64,000 nt of DNA, taken from Mycobacterium conspicuum. GTDB taxonomy: Bacteria > Actinomycetota > Actinomycetes > Mycobacteriales > Mycobacteriaceae. Below, piece by piece: positions 1-8,941 of this stretch (position 1 is the first letter of the stretch; the number at the start of each line of letters is the position of its first letter). The notes beneath the pieces are model-generated. The model was not told the DNA's origin. It saw only the letters and a program-made list of their open reading frames with translations, and searched no databases. The DNA lies in the NCBI RefSeq assembly GCF_010730195.1, contig NZ_AP022613.1:1860001-1924000 (forward strand), in the 5' to 3' direction. Position numbers and translations under genes: made by a program.

Positions 1-671
1 CGCTGGTCCCGTTCGGCCCGCCGCTGGCGAACTCTGATCCGATGGGGCTGGCGGCGCAAGCGGCCGCATTGGGCCAGTCGGGCGGCACCTCAGCCGGACA
101 GCAGCCGATGAATTTCGCCAGTAACGCCGGCTTGCCCGCCGGTTTGGACGGCGAGACGATGCTGTCGATAGGCCCGGAGTTGGTCAGCAGCATTCCCCAA
201 GCGCTACAAGGGCTTTCCTCACCGTTGAGCGGCGGGCTGGGGTCAAGCGGGCTGGGCCAGTTCCAATCCCTGCTGAGCCCGTTCATGAGTTTTATGAATC
301 CGGGCATGTTCGGTGCGGGCGGGGCGTCAACGTTAACGAGTGCCGGCGGGCCCGGGCTTGCGGGGCTGGGCGGGGCAGCCTCGGAAGTGGAGGCCACGGC
401 CGGCCGGGCGGGATCGCTGGGCGGGTTATCGGTGCCGGCGACCTGGACGTCCGGGGGCGCCGGTGTGGAGTCCGCCAGTACCGCGCGGGCGGTCGCACCG
501 GTGGCCGCCTCGGGCGGGGGTCCCTCGGTGGCGGCCGCGCCGGCCACCACCACCGGGGGCTCGGGGATGTATGGGGGTACGCCGATGGCCGCTGGGATGC
601 ACGGCCGCGGCACCGACAGTGACGGCACACCGCGGTATGGAAAACCGGTCAAAGTGCTACGCCGACGCTAG
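1..671 (+). CDS. PPE family protein, SVP subfamily, C-terminal part
   Basis: The reading frame is already open at the left edge, so only the last ~220 residues of the gene are present. The fragment is Gly/Ala/Ser-rich and carries the motif LSVPATW, the SVPxxW-type signature of PPE-SVP proteins, followed by a low-complexity tail ending in KVLRRR. PPE proteins are exported through ESX systems as heterodimers with PE proteins and are bound in the cytosol by EspG; here the esx pair and espG follow directly. The N-terminal PPE domain is outside the window and cannot be checked. Substrate status is known for the family; function is unknown. Confidence 0.85.
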   Translation, partial: LVPFGPPLANSDPMGLAAQAAALGQSGGTSAGQQPMNFASNAGLPAGLDGETMLSIGPELVSSIPQALQGLSSPLSGGLGSSGLGQFQSLLSPFMSFMNPGMFGAGGASTLTSAGGPGLAGLGGAASEVEATAGRAGSLGGLSVPATWTSGGAGVESASTARAVAPVAASGGGPSVAAAPATTTGGSGMYGGTPMAAGMHGRGTDSDGTPRYGKPVKVLRRR

Positions 672-813
672 CCCCACATTAGTCACATGAGGCGAGAAAA
701 AATTTGTGCAAAATAGGTTGCGCCGACCATTGCCCGGCGTTAGATCAGGCCAATAGACTGGTCACACAGCAACGCTGAAATAAAATCACCTGCGCTTTAA
801 GGAGAGCTTTATT

Positions 814-1110
814 ATGGCCACCCGCTTTATGACCGACCCGCACGCGATGCGGGGCATGGCCGGCCGTTTCGAGGGACACGCCCAAACCGTTGAGGACGGG
901 GCCCGCAAGATGTGGGCGTCCTCGCAGAACATCGCCGGCGCCGGCTGGAGCGGGCAGGCTCAGGCCACGTCCTACGACACCATGGGCCAGATGAATCAGG
1001 CGTTCCGCAACATCGTGAACATGCTGCACGGGGTGCGCGACGGCCTGATCCGCGATGCCAACAACTACGAGACCCAAGAGCAGGCCTCTCAGCAGATCCT
1101 GAGCAGCTAG
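814..1110 (+). CDS. esxM: WXG100 protein, EsxM/EsxJ type
   Basis: The 98-residue product has the WXG motif (GWSG near residue 46) and the QILSS tail typical of the ESX-5 EsxI/J/K/M group. WXG100 proteins form helical-hairpin heterodimers with their partner and are secreted by the ESX machine, here presumably with the EsxN-type protein 46 bp downstream. A good Shine-Dalgarno (AAGGAGAG) sits 7-8 nt before the ATG. It follows the PPE gene after a 142-bp AT-richer gap, where a promoter may lie. The similarity to chromosomal ESX-5 substrates supports an ESX-5-derived plasmid locus (ESX-P). Confidence 0.93.
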   Translation: MATRFMTDPHAMRGMAGRFEGHAQTVEDGARKMWASSQNIAGAGWSGQAQATSYDTMGQMNQAFRNIVNMLHGVRDGLIRDANNYETQEQASQQILSS

Positions 1111-1156
1111 CCGCCGGGTCCGAAACCAACTTTTACGCCAAGGAGACTGGAGAACA

Positions 1157-1441
1157 ATGTCGATCAACTACCAGTTCGGTGATGTCGATGCCCACGGCGC
1201 CCTCATCCGCGCCCAGGCCGCTGCCCTGGAGGCCGAGCACCAAGCGATCGTGCGCGACGTGCTCGCGGCTGGGGATTTCTGGGGCGGCGCTGGCTCGACG
1301 GCCTGCCAGGAGTTCATCACCCAGTTGGGCCGCAACTTCCAGGTGATCTACGAGCAAGCCAGCGCCCACGGGCAGAAGGTGCAGACCGCCGGTGCCAACA
1401 TGAACAGCACCGACAGCGCCGTCGGATCTTCGTGGGCCTAG
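1157..1441 (+). CDS. esxN: WXG100 protein, EsxN type
   Basis: The 94-residue product matches the EsxN group over its whole length: it starts MSINYQFGDVDAHG, has FWGGAG as the WXG turn, and ends DSAVGSSWA. It is expected to dimerise with the EsxM-type protein and leave the cell through the ESX-P channel. AAGGAGA lies upstream of the ATG. Only 46 bp separate it from esxM, so the two are co-transcribed. A strong hairpin follows the gene and may lower read-through into espG and the machinery genes. Confidence 0.93.
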   Translation: MSINYQFGDVDAHGALIRAQAAALEAEHQAIVRDVLAAGDFWGGAGSTACQEFITQLGRNFQVIYEQASAHGQKVQTAGANMNSTDSAVGSSWA

Positions 1442-1465
1442 CCTGCACTGGTCGAGGGCGACGAT

Positions 1466-1493
1466 GTGGCGGCACCGGATGCGGTGCCGCCAC
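1466..1493 (+). terminator. Intercistronic hairpin between esxN and espG
   Basis: GTGGCGGCACC and GGTGCCGCCAC form a perfect 11-bp stem with a 6-nt loop. It lies 24 bp after esxN and 28 bp before espG. There is only GTTTGCG after it and no T-run, so a partial terminator, processing site or mRNA 3'-end stabiliser is more likely than a full stop. Confidence 0.55.
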
Positions 1494-1521
1494 GTTTGCG
1501 TTAGCGACCAGGGAGCCTTCG

Positions 1522-2442
1522 ATGATGACCGCTGAAATTCCCACCACCCCGACCGCCGACATCACCGTCAACCTCGAGGGGCTGTGGCTGCTGCAAGCCA
1601 TGCTGGGCATTTCCCTGCTTGCCCCTGAGCTGCGCGGGCGGCCCTACGGGCAACCGCAGAGCGCCGAATGGCTCACCGCGCACCCGGGTTTGGCTGTGCT
1701 GGTCGACCAGGGCATTGCCGATGAGGGCGCGGTGGTGCGTTCCGATATCGCGGCGCGCATGAAGGTATTGGCCAGCCCTGACGTCGAAGTGATCCTGTTG
1801 GTGTCTCGCGGGCCGATAAACGTGGTGACACCGGTGGTGATGGACGAGCCCAGCACCTGGCGTGCGATACCCGATGAGCAGCTGCGCGTTGTGCTGGCCC
1901 GCCGCGACGGCCGCTGGGCCTCGGCGGTGCGCGCCGGGTCCTACATCACCATCGACGATTGCCCTGGAACCGATCAGGAGTGGGTGCAACGCCTGGTCGG
2001 TGAGGCGCTGGACTCGGTGCACCGGGTGGAGCCGGCACGTATCAGTGCGGTCAACGTACCGCTGGATGACATGCGCACCGCGATCGCGATGCATGCCAAG
2101 GCCGATTCGGCCGCGGCTAAGCTGGCTGCGCTGCGCGCGCTGGGGCTACGCGGCGGGGCGCTGGCTGAGCTGGGCGCGGCGTTAGAAGATCCGCAGGCGG
2201 AGGCCTTGGTCTATGCGCGGGCCCATGTGGATATCGACACGGTGTGGAGCCAAACGGTGCTGAACCTGCGGGATACCGCCTCGGGGCGGGTGGCGCTGTA
2301 TCGGCTCAACCCGCCACCGGGTAGCCAACAGGAGTGGCTGGCGATCGCCCCGGCCACACCTGGCCAGCTACATCACGCCCTGACGACGGTCTTCGACAGT
2401 GTCGGGGTGCGAGCCTGGGCCAGCCACGAACGAATGGCCTGA
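1522..2442 (+). CDS. espG: ESX secretion-associated chaperone EspG
   Basis: The 306-residue protein looks like the EspG family, cytosolic chaperones that bind the tip of the PPE partner in PE-PPE pairs and deliver them to the ESX channel. The N-terminus (ITVNLEGLWLLQAMLGI) and the ERVALYRL-like stretch near the C-terminus (SGRVALYRLNPPPG) are typical. I chose the ATG at 1522 because GGGAG lies just upstream; the frame is open 30 codons further, but that part overlaps the hairpin and reads as non-coding. The ESX-5-like context suggests the EspG5 type. It is the third gene of the substrate/chaperone block. Confidence 0.85.
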   Translation: MMTAEIPTTPTADITVNLEGLWLLQAMLGISLLAPELRGRPYGQPQSAEWLTAHPGLAVLVDQGIADEGAVVRSDIAARMKVLASPDVEVILLVSRGPINVVTPVVMDEPSTWRAIPDEQLRVVLARRDGRWASAVRAGSYITIDDCPGTDQEWVQRLVGEALDSVHRVEPARISAVNVPLDDMRTAIAMHAKADSAAAKLAALRALGLRGGALAELGAALEDPQAEALVYARAHVDIDTVWSQTVLNLRDTASGRVALYRLNPPPGSQQEWLAIAPATPGQLHHALTTVFDSVGVRAWASHERMA

Positions 2443-2564
2443 CTAAACGCTGGGCCACCTGCCCCAAGCAAACTGTTCTCGATAAATACTGAGCGGGCGT
2501 GGTATAGCAAGAATTCTGCCCCTAGGATCGGACGTAGTAAACGCCAGCTATATGGGGACTAGTA

Positions 2565-4070
2565 ATGTCTGACAATTCCGACTTCATGTCGCGTTATCTG
2601 CCGCCGGACAACACCGAGGCACACCGCGAGCATCCGGGACCTACGGACGACCTCACCGAGGAGGTGTCGTTGGCGGATCTGCGGCTGCCCGAGCCGGGCG
2701 CGCCGCCGCCACCGCAGATACCGCCGGTGAGCCGATACGAGTTCGCATCGCCACCCGCGGAAGGCGACAGAGCAGCGGCCGGGTGGCCGCCGGAACCCGG
2801 CAGCGCGTCAGCGGCCCCGGATGGCAGTGAAGGCGCTCACGCTGCACCCGAACCACCACCGCCGCCGCCTCCTGGGCCCGCCGGGCCTTCGTTCGGCCCG
2901 GCGCCGCCCGTCGGGCACCCCAACGCGGTGCCGTGGCCGCCGGCGGCGCGGACGCCGGGCGCGGAAGCGTCAACGGCCAGCGGCCCGGATGCTGCGGCGC
3001 CCGCACCGATCCCGCCGCGCCCGCACTTCGACCAGCGCAACCAGTCACCGCCGCCGCCGCAGGGGTGGTCACCGCCGCGTATCGACCCGTCGCAACGGTG
3101 GGCACCGCGGGCGGACCTTCGCACTGCCGGATCAGCACCCATCAGGCATGTCCAGGTCGAGGAAGTCGTGAAACGCCGCCGCGAACCGGCCGAAATCGGT
3201 TGGCGCAAAGCGGTTTACGCTTGCACAGGCGGACTGGTCAATTTGGGCGCGGGCCCTCACGAGCGCAAGCTGCGCGACTGGAAGGCGCGGGTCACCTCCA
3301 ACATTCCCGGCAATTATCAAATCGCGTCGATATCGGTCAAAGGCGGAGTAGGCAAGACTCGGGTGACCGCCGGCGTGGGCACCGTGTTCGCCGATGAGCG
3401 CAAACAACAGGTGATCGCGATCGACGCCGACACCACCTACGGCGGTCTGGGCCGTTTCGTTGATCCCAAGGCGCTGAGCTCAATTCGTGATTTCCTTGCC
3501 GCCAAAGACGTCGTGGTCGACTATCCCAAGGCACGTCATTTCACCGGACAAAACAAGCAGGGCCTCGAGGTGTTGGCGGGCAACCAAAATGTCGCCAATC
3601 CGATGGACCTCGACGCGACAACGTTTTTCGACACCGTCACCTTGACACGCCGCTTTTACCAACTGGCACTGGTGGATTGCGGCGCCGACGTCGAAACCGA
3701 GTTCTTCAAAGCGGTGCTGTCGGTCTCGGATGCGTTGATGATCATCGGCTCCTGTACTGCCGAGGGCGGCCTGGCGATCGAGACCACGGTCGACTGGCTG
3801 GCCGCCCGAAACGGCCACGAGCTGCTCAAGCGGTCAGTGATCGTGCTCAACGACACCCATGACTGCGCGAATAAGACGTTCATCTCCCATATCACCGAGA
3901 CGGTGGGGCCTCGGGTGCGCTCGGTCAAGACGATCCCGTGGGACCCGCACCTGCGGGATGCGGACACGCTGGACTTTCCGGCCCTGCACAAACGCACCCG
4001 GCTGGCGTTTTTGGAGCTGGCCGCCGAGCTGGCCGAAGGGTTCCCCACCGCGGGGGCGCTGAGCGCGTGA
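2565..4070 (+). CDS. espI: EspI-like ESX protein with MinD/ParA-type ATPase domain
   Basis: The 501-residue protein has a proline-rich, low-complexity N-terminal half (about residues 1-195) and a C-terminal SIMIBI ATPase domain. The deviant Walker A KGGVGKT is at about residues 259-265, followed by AIDADTTYGGLG and a LVDCGAD motif. This layout is that of EspI proteins of ESX-1-type and plasmid ESX loci. EspI is linked to control of secretion by ATP level in ESX-1, but its role on plasmids is not established. A 122-bp gap precedes it and may hold a promoter. Its stop overlaps the eccD start (GTGA). Confidence 0.85.
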   Translation: MSDNSDFMSRYLPPDNTEAHREHPGPTDDLTEEVSLADLRLPEPGAPPPPQIPPVSRYEFASPPAEGDRAAAGWPPEPGSASAAPDGSEGAHAAPEPPPPPPPGPAGPSFGPAPPVGHPNAVPWPPAARTPGAEASTASGPDAAAPAPIPPRPHFDQRNQSPPPPQGWSPPRIDPSQRWAPRADLRTAGSAPIRHVQVEEVVKRRREPAEIGWRKAVYACTGGLVNLGAGPHERKLRDWKARVTSNIPGNYQIASISVKGGVGKTRVTAGVGTVFADERKQQVIAIDADTTYGGLGRFVDPKALSSIRDFLAAKDVVVDYPKARHFTGQNKQGLEVLAGNQNVANPMDLDATTFFDTVTLTRRFYQLALVDCGADVETEFFKAVLSVSDALMIIGSCTAEGGLAIETTVDWLAARNGHELLKRSVIVLNDTHDCANKTFISHITETVGPRVRSVKTIPWDPHLRDADTLDFPALHKRTRLAFLELAAELAEGFPTAGALSA

Positions 4071-5584
4071 CTATCGAACGGTCGACAACAACCAACCCCG
4101 TGACCGCCTCGGCCGGACCGGCCCTGCCCGACCGGGTCTTGGTCGCGGTCATCGCCGGGGTCACCAAGATCGGGGTGGTGCTCGACGCCGCCGCCCCGGT
4201 GTCGGTGCAGTTGGCGGCGTTGGTGGACTTAGTCAATACCCGCCTTGGTGAGCTGGGGCAGCCGGCGCTGATGGCCGGCCCGCGAGGCCGCTGGACGCTG
4301 TGCTGGGTGGATGGCAGCCCGCTGAAACCGGGGCTATCCTTGGCCGCCCAGAAGGTCAGCGACGGCACCCGGCTGTGGCTGCGGTTCGCCGCCGACACCG
4401 AGGCCCGTATCAACGTCGTCGAGCATGTCACCTCGGCGGTGGCCGCCGAGCTCACTAAGCGGTGGCCCGCTGTCAGCCCGGTGTGGGCGGCCCGCGTCGG
4501 CGCGGGCATGGTGGTGGCCGGGGTGCTGGCCGGCACGGCGCTGTTGGGGCGGTGGCGTTATGGGCACCTGGGCTGGGCGCCGGCCGCCTACTGCGGTGGG
4601 CTGGCAGCGATGCTGCTGGCGGCGGCGGTGATCATCTTGGCGCGCCAAGCCAGCGTGGTGGCGCGCGGCGTCGGTGACACGCTGCTGTTGACCGGATGCC
4701 TACCGGCGGCGGTGGGTGCTGCGGGTGCGGTGCCCGGGCCGGTGGGCGCCCCGCACGCCGCGCTGGGATTGGCGACGGTGCTGTTCGCCGCGGTGCTGGT
4801 GGTGCGGTTCACTGGCCGCCATATTGCGTTGGGCACGGCGGTGATTGTCACCGCGGCCGCCGGTGTGGTGGTGGGTGTGGTGCGCATGGTGCTGGTGACC
4901 TCGGCGCCGATCCTGTTGACGGTGCTGCTGCTGGTGGCGCTGATAGGGATGCATGTGTCGCCCACCATGGCGCGCTGGGCGGCCGGGATTCGCCTGCCGG
5001 TGTTCCCCTCGGCGTCGGGGCGCTGGGTCTTTGAGGCACGCCCGGATTTGCCGGCTGATCATGCGGTGGCCAGCGGCCAGGTCGCCACGTTCGCCGGGCC
5101 TGAGTCGGTGCGCGAGGTGACGGTGGCCACCCACCGGGCGCACTCCTACCTGACTGGGTTGTTGGTCGCGACAACATCTTTGGCGGTGGTGTGCAGTGTG
5201 GGGTTGTGCGACCCGCACGCTCCGCGGCGCTGGCTGCCGCTGGTACTGGCGGGCCTGGTGGCGGTCGCGGTGTTGCTGCGGGGCCGCTCGTTCACTGATC
5301 GCTGGCAGGCGACGATTCTCGCGTTGGCCGCCGTGATGCTGGTGATCGGGGTGGCCGGGCGTTACGTGCTGGGGCTGTGGACGATGCCCGCACTGCTGGT
5401 GGGGGCATCGGTGATGATCGTGGTGCCGGTGGCCGGGCTGGTGGCCGCCGTGGTGGTGCCCAACCGCTTCTACACACCGACGTTCCGCAAAGTGGTGGAG
5501 TGGGTCGAATATGTGTGCTTGACCGGCATTTTCCCGTTGTCGTTTTGGCTGATGGGTGTGTTGGCCGCGATCCGGTACCGGTAG
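4067..5584 (+). CDS. eccD: ESX membrane channel protein EccD
   Basis: The 505-residue product has a soluble ubiquitin-like N-terminal domain (about residues 15-115) and then about eleven hydrophobic segments to the end, the EccD signature. EccD forms the wide membrane vestibule of the ESX inner-membrane complex with EccB, EccC and EccE. The GTG at 4067 overlaps the espI stop by 4 nt and begins at the expected N-terminus; earlier in-frame codons lie inside espI. The downstream mycP start is 15 bp away. Confidence 0.93.
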   Translation: MTIERSTTTNPVTASAGPALPDRVLVAVIAGVTKIGVVLDAAAPVSVQLAALVDLVNTRLGELGQPALMAGPRGRWTLCWVDGSPLKPGLSLAAQKVSDGTRLWLRFAADTEARINVVEHVTSAVAAELTKRWPAVSPVWAARVGAGMVVAGVLAGTALLGRWRYGHLGWAPAAYCGGLAAMLLAAAVIILARQASVVARGVGDTLLLTGCLPAAVGAAGAVPGPVGAPHAALGLATVLFAAVLVVRFTGRHIALGTAVIVTAAAGVVVGVVRMVLVTSAPILLTVLLLVALIGMHVSPTMARWAAGIRLPVFPSASGRWVFEARPDLPADHAVASGQVATFAGPESVREVTVATHRAHSYLTGLLVATTSLAVVCSVGLCDPHAPRRWLPLVLAGLVAVAVLLRGRSFTDRWQATILALAAVMLVIGVAGRYVLGLWTMPALLVGASVMIVVPVAGLVAAVVVPNRFYTPTFRKVVEWVEYVCLTGIFPLSFWLMGVLAAIRYR

Positions 5585-5598
5585 CAGGAGTGGTTTTG

Positions 5599-7326
5599 GT
5601 GAGTCGTGCAAAGCTGTGTGCGGCGGTATCGACTGTCGTGGTAGTCGGGTTCACAGGGTTGTGGGGCGCCCCCCCAGTCGGGGCGGTGGAGCCCCCGCAG
5701 ATTGATGTGGGCGCCACCCCGCCCGATGGGCCGCCGGGCCCGGATCAGCCGATGCGCCAGGGCGCTTTTTGCACCAAGGTGGGTACCTTGCCGGGCACGG
5801 ACTACCGGGTGCAGCCGCACTACTTGGACATGCTGGATTTGGCTGAGGCGTGGCGTTTTGGCCGCGGCGCCGGGCAGCGGGTGGCCGTGATCGACACCGG
5901 GGTCAGCCCGCATCCGCGGCTGCCCGATCTCATCGGCGGCGGTGACTATGTCGTGGCCGGTGGGGATGGCCTGGCCGACTGTGACGCGCACGGCACGATC
6001 GTGGCCTCCCTGATCGCCGCCCAGCCAGCCGACGGCAAGACGCCGCTGCCTCCGCCGCGCCAGGGCCGCCATCCTGACACGGTGCCGACCACTGAGGCCC
6101 CACCTCCGCCGCCGCCACCACAAACGGTGACCGTGCAGGTGCCGCCTCCACCACCGCCTCCGCCGCCGCCGGACGGCGCGAGCTGGCAGCCCCGCCCACA
6201 CCAAAAGGTCCTGGTGCCCGCCGGGCAGGCCAAGCCGGCCCCCCAGGGCCCGGCGCCCGGTCCTGATGATCCGGTGCCGCCGGGCCCGACTGAGCCGCCA
6301 ACACCGCCGCCACCAGGAGGCCCACCGCCCCCACCGCCGCCGGCGGCCGCGCCGGCCGCGGACGGGTTTTCCGGTGTGGCCCCCGATGTGCAGGTCATCG
6401 CGATCCGGCAAAGCTCCAAAGCGTTTAGCCCCAAGGACGCCTTCGCCGGTAACCAGGACCCGGCCACGCGGCGCAAAGCCGGCGATATCCGCACGATGGC
6501 ACGCGCGATCGTGCACGCGGCCAACATGGGCGCCACGGTCATCAACATTTCGGAGGTGTCGTGTATGACCGCGACCGACATGATTGATCAGCGCGATTTG
6601 GGGGCCGCGATTCACTACGCGGCCGTAGACCGCAACGTGGTGATCGTGGCGGCGGCCGGCAACGCCGGCAACGAGGGCGGCAACGACTGCAAGCAGAACC
6701 CGATCTATAACCCGTTGACCCCCAACGATCCTCGCGATTGGGCCGGGGTGACCACGGTGGCCACGCCGGCGTGGTTTTCTGATTACGTGCTCACGGTTGG
6801 CGCGGTGGATTCCACCGGTGCTCCGCTGGATAGCAGCATGGCCGGACCCTGGGTGTCGATCGCGGCACCGGGCACCGACGTCGAAAGCCTCTCGCCGCGC
6901 GACGACGGGCTGATGAACGCCGTCGAGGGGACCAAGAACACGTTGGTGGCCCCCGCGGGCACCTCCTTTTCGGCCGCGATCGTCTCGGGTGTGGCCGCGC
7001 TGGTGCGCGCGAAGTACCCGCAGTTAACGGCCCATCAGGTGATCAACCGGCTGCTGGCCACCGCACGCGCGCCGGCCCGCGGGGTGGATAACCAGGTCGG
7101 GCACGGCATCGCCGACCCGGTGGCCGCCCTGACCTATGACCTGCCGCCGGGGGAACCTGTTGGGCCGCAACGCTTAGCGGCCCCGCTGGTACTGGCACGG
7201 CCGAAGGTGGGCCGCGACATGACCCCGGTGTGGGTGGCCGGCGCCGGTGTGGGCGGGCTGGCGCTGCTGGGTTCGGTGGTACTGGGCTCGGCAGCATTGA
7301 TGCGCCGGCGGGGGGCCCGCTCATGA
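5599..7326 (+). CDS. mycP: Mycosin, subtilisin-like serine protease of the ESX system
   Basis: The 575-residue protein has an N-terminal signal peptide, a subtilase domain with the triad D99 (AVIDTGV), H131 (CDAHGT) and S456 (GTSFSA), the oxyanion Asn near 355 (AGNAGN), and a C-terminal membrane anchor with an RRRGARS tail. Mycosins sit on the periplasmic side of the ESX channel and are needed for its stability. Between H131 and N355 is a long loop with polyproline runs (about residues 150-260), longer than in most mycosins. The GTG at 5599 is set by CAGGAG 8 nt upstream. The stop overlaps the eccE start. Confidence 0.93.
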   Translation: MSRAKLCAAVSTVVVVGFTGLWGAPPVGAVEPPQIDVGATPPDGPPGPDQPMRQGAFCTKVGTLPGTDYRVQPHYLDMLDLAEAWRFGRGAGQRVAVIDTGVSPHPRLPDLIGGGDYVVAGGDGLADCDAHGTIVASLIAAQPADGKTPLPPPRQGRHPDTVPTTEAPPPPPPPQTVTVQVPPPPPPPPPPDGASWQPRPHQKVLVPAGQAKPAPQGPAPGPDDPVPPGPTEPPTPPPPGGPPPPPPPAAAPAADGFSGVAPDVQVIAIRQSSKAFSPKDAFAGNQDPATRRKAGDIRTMARAIVHAANMGATVINISEVSCMTATDMIDQRDLGAAIHYAAVDRNVVIVAAAGNAGNEGGNDCKQNPIYNPLTPNDPRDWAGVTTVATPAWFSDYVLTVGAVDSTGAPLDSSMAGPWVSIAAPGTDVESLSPRDDGLMNAVEGTKNTLVAPAGTSFSAAIVSGVAALVRAKYPQLTAHQVINRLLATARAPARGVDNQVGHGIADPVAALTYDLPPGEPVGPQRLAAPLVLARPKVGRDMTPVWVAGAGVGGLALLGSVVLGSAALMRRRGARS

Positions 7327-8915
7327 AGTCGACCTTCCCGTTGAGCGTGGCGGCCGGCTGGGCACGGCTGGTGGCGTTGTTCGTCGTCGACGTCGCGGTG
7401 GTGGCGGCCGGCGCGGCTGTCGCGGGCCGGCCGGGCTGGTGGGCCGGTGCCGGGGTGGGGGTGGCGGTGGCGTTGCTGGCGGTGTTGCGTTGGCGCGGTG
7501 CGCCGCTGTTGACGCTGGCGTGGCGAGCACTGGGCGCTCGACGGTCAGGGCTGGGGGAGCCGGGCGGCGAGCTGGCCGATTACGAGCGCAACTTCGGGTC
7601 TGGCCCGGTCGGAATCCGCGCTGTGGGCCCGCATTTGGTGGCGGTGGTCGCTGTCGACGGGCCGCCGCATAGCCCCTCGGTGTTGGATTACCCGCGGGTG
7701 GAATCCTTGGCGAAGCTGCCCCTAGAGGCGGTGGCCGCCGGGCTGAGCCAGTTCGATGTGAGCCTGCAGGGCATCGACATCGTCTCGGTGGGCGCGCGGC
7801 GGGCCCCCAAAACACATCACCCGTATGCGCCGGTGTATTCGGCCGAGGTGGGTGATCATCCCGCGGTCGGGCAGCGCCGCACCTGGCTCGTGGTGCGGCT
7901 GGACGCGCTGGCCAGTGCCCGCGCGATTGTGTGGCGCGAGTCGGTGGCGGCCACGATGAGCGCGGCGGCCGAATGGCTGGCCGCGGAGCTGACCAGTTTG
8001 CGTATCCCGGCGCGGGTGTTGACCGCGGCCCAGATCCGCGCCGCCGATGAGGCGGTGCTGGCCGGTATCGACCCGAAGGGCTTGAGGCCAGGGTGGGGCC
8101 GGTTGCGCCACGCGGGCGGTTATGTGCAGACCTATTGGATGTCGCCGGGCGACATTTCCAGCACCGCGCTTGACCGGCTGTGGGCGCCGGACACCCATGC
8201 CACCGTGGTGTCGGTGCAGCTGCGCCGCAGCGACACCGGGGCCATCACAGCGGGGGTGATGGTGCGCTATCACACCGGCGGGCCGCTGGCCGAGCCGCCG
8301 CTGACCGGGCTGAACCCCTTTGCGGGTCGTCACGACGCCGCGCTGCGCGCCGGGCTGTTGAGCGCAAGCCGCGGGCTGGCGGTACCGGCGCGCGAGGTGA
8401 CGGCCGCCGAAAAGGTGGCGGTGCCGATCGGGGCGACGGGCATCATCGTCGGCACCACTGCCAGCGGCCACCCGCTGCTGGTTGATCTGCGTGACCCGAC
8501 CGAGCTGGCCACGGTGACGATCTGCGGGGAGTTCGCACTGCTGGTGCAGGTGGCGTTGCGCGCGGCCGCAACCGGCTACCAGGTCCTGGTGTGCACCAAT
8601 CGCCCCCAACGCTGGCAGCCGGTCACCGGGGCCGGGCTACAGGTGGTCGGCGCGGCAGGGCTGGCCGAGCAGTTACCGGCCTCGCTGTACCCGTATGTGA
8701 TCGTCTACGACGGGGTGGGCGGGCAGGCGCCGGCGGGGGCGGCAGTCACGGTGCGCACGGTCCGCAGACGCTCGGCCAGCGGCGCCGATATTCATATCGA
8801 GCAGGAGAGCGCCGGAGCGGCGGTGATCCGCACATGGGCGTTTCAATATCGGCTACGCATCAACCTCGATTATGAGCGCCGCCTGACCGACGCGGGCCCA
8901 CGCCGGGCAGCCTAA
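7323..8915 (+). CDS. eccE: ESX conserved component EccE
   Basis: The 530-residue protein has two hydrophobic segments within its first ~65 residues and then a large soluble domain, as in EccE, the peripheral subunit of the ESX membrane complex. The ATG at 7323 overlaps the mycP stop by 4 nt (ATGA); this start gives the expected MKSTFPLSVAAG N-terminus next to the first membrane segment. The order eccD-mycP-eccE-eccA is that of ESX-5-like loci. Confidence 0.9.
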   Translation: MKSTFPLSVAAGWARLVALFVVDVAVVAAGAAVAGRPGWWAGAGVGVAVALLAVLRWRGAPLLTLAWRALGARRSGLGEPGGELADYERNFGSGPVGIRAVGPHLVAVVAVDGPPHSPSVLDYPRVESLAKLPLEAVAAGLSQFDVSLQGIDIVSVGARRAPKTHHPYAPVYSAEVGDHPAVGQRRTWLVVRLDALASARAIVWRESVAATMSAAAEWLAAELTSLRIPARVLTAAQIRAADEAVLAGIDPKGLRPGWGRLRHAGGYVQTYWMSPGDISSTALDRLWAPDTHATVVSVQLRRSDTGAITAGVMVRYHTGGPLAEPPLTGLNPFAGRHDAALRAGLLSASRGLAVPAREVTAAEKVAVPIGATGIIVGTTASGHPLLVDLRDPTELATVTICGEFALLVQVALRAAATGYQVLVCTNRPQRWQPVTGAGLQVVGAAGLAEQLPASLYPYVIVYDGVGGQAPAGAAVTVRTVRRRSASGADIHIEQESAGAAVIRTWAFQYRLRINLDYERRLTDAGPRRAA

Positions 8916-8941
8916 CGGGCGGCTAAGATTCGAAGCTAACC

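Noticed and set aside
4700..5611. Long minus-strand frame opposite eccD
   Set aside because: His/Arg/Pro-rich composition of a shadow frame in high-G+C DNA; eccD on the other strand is certain.
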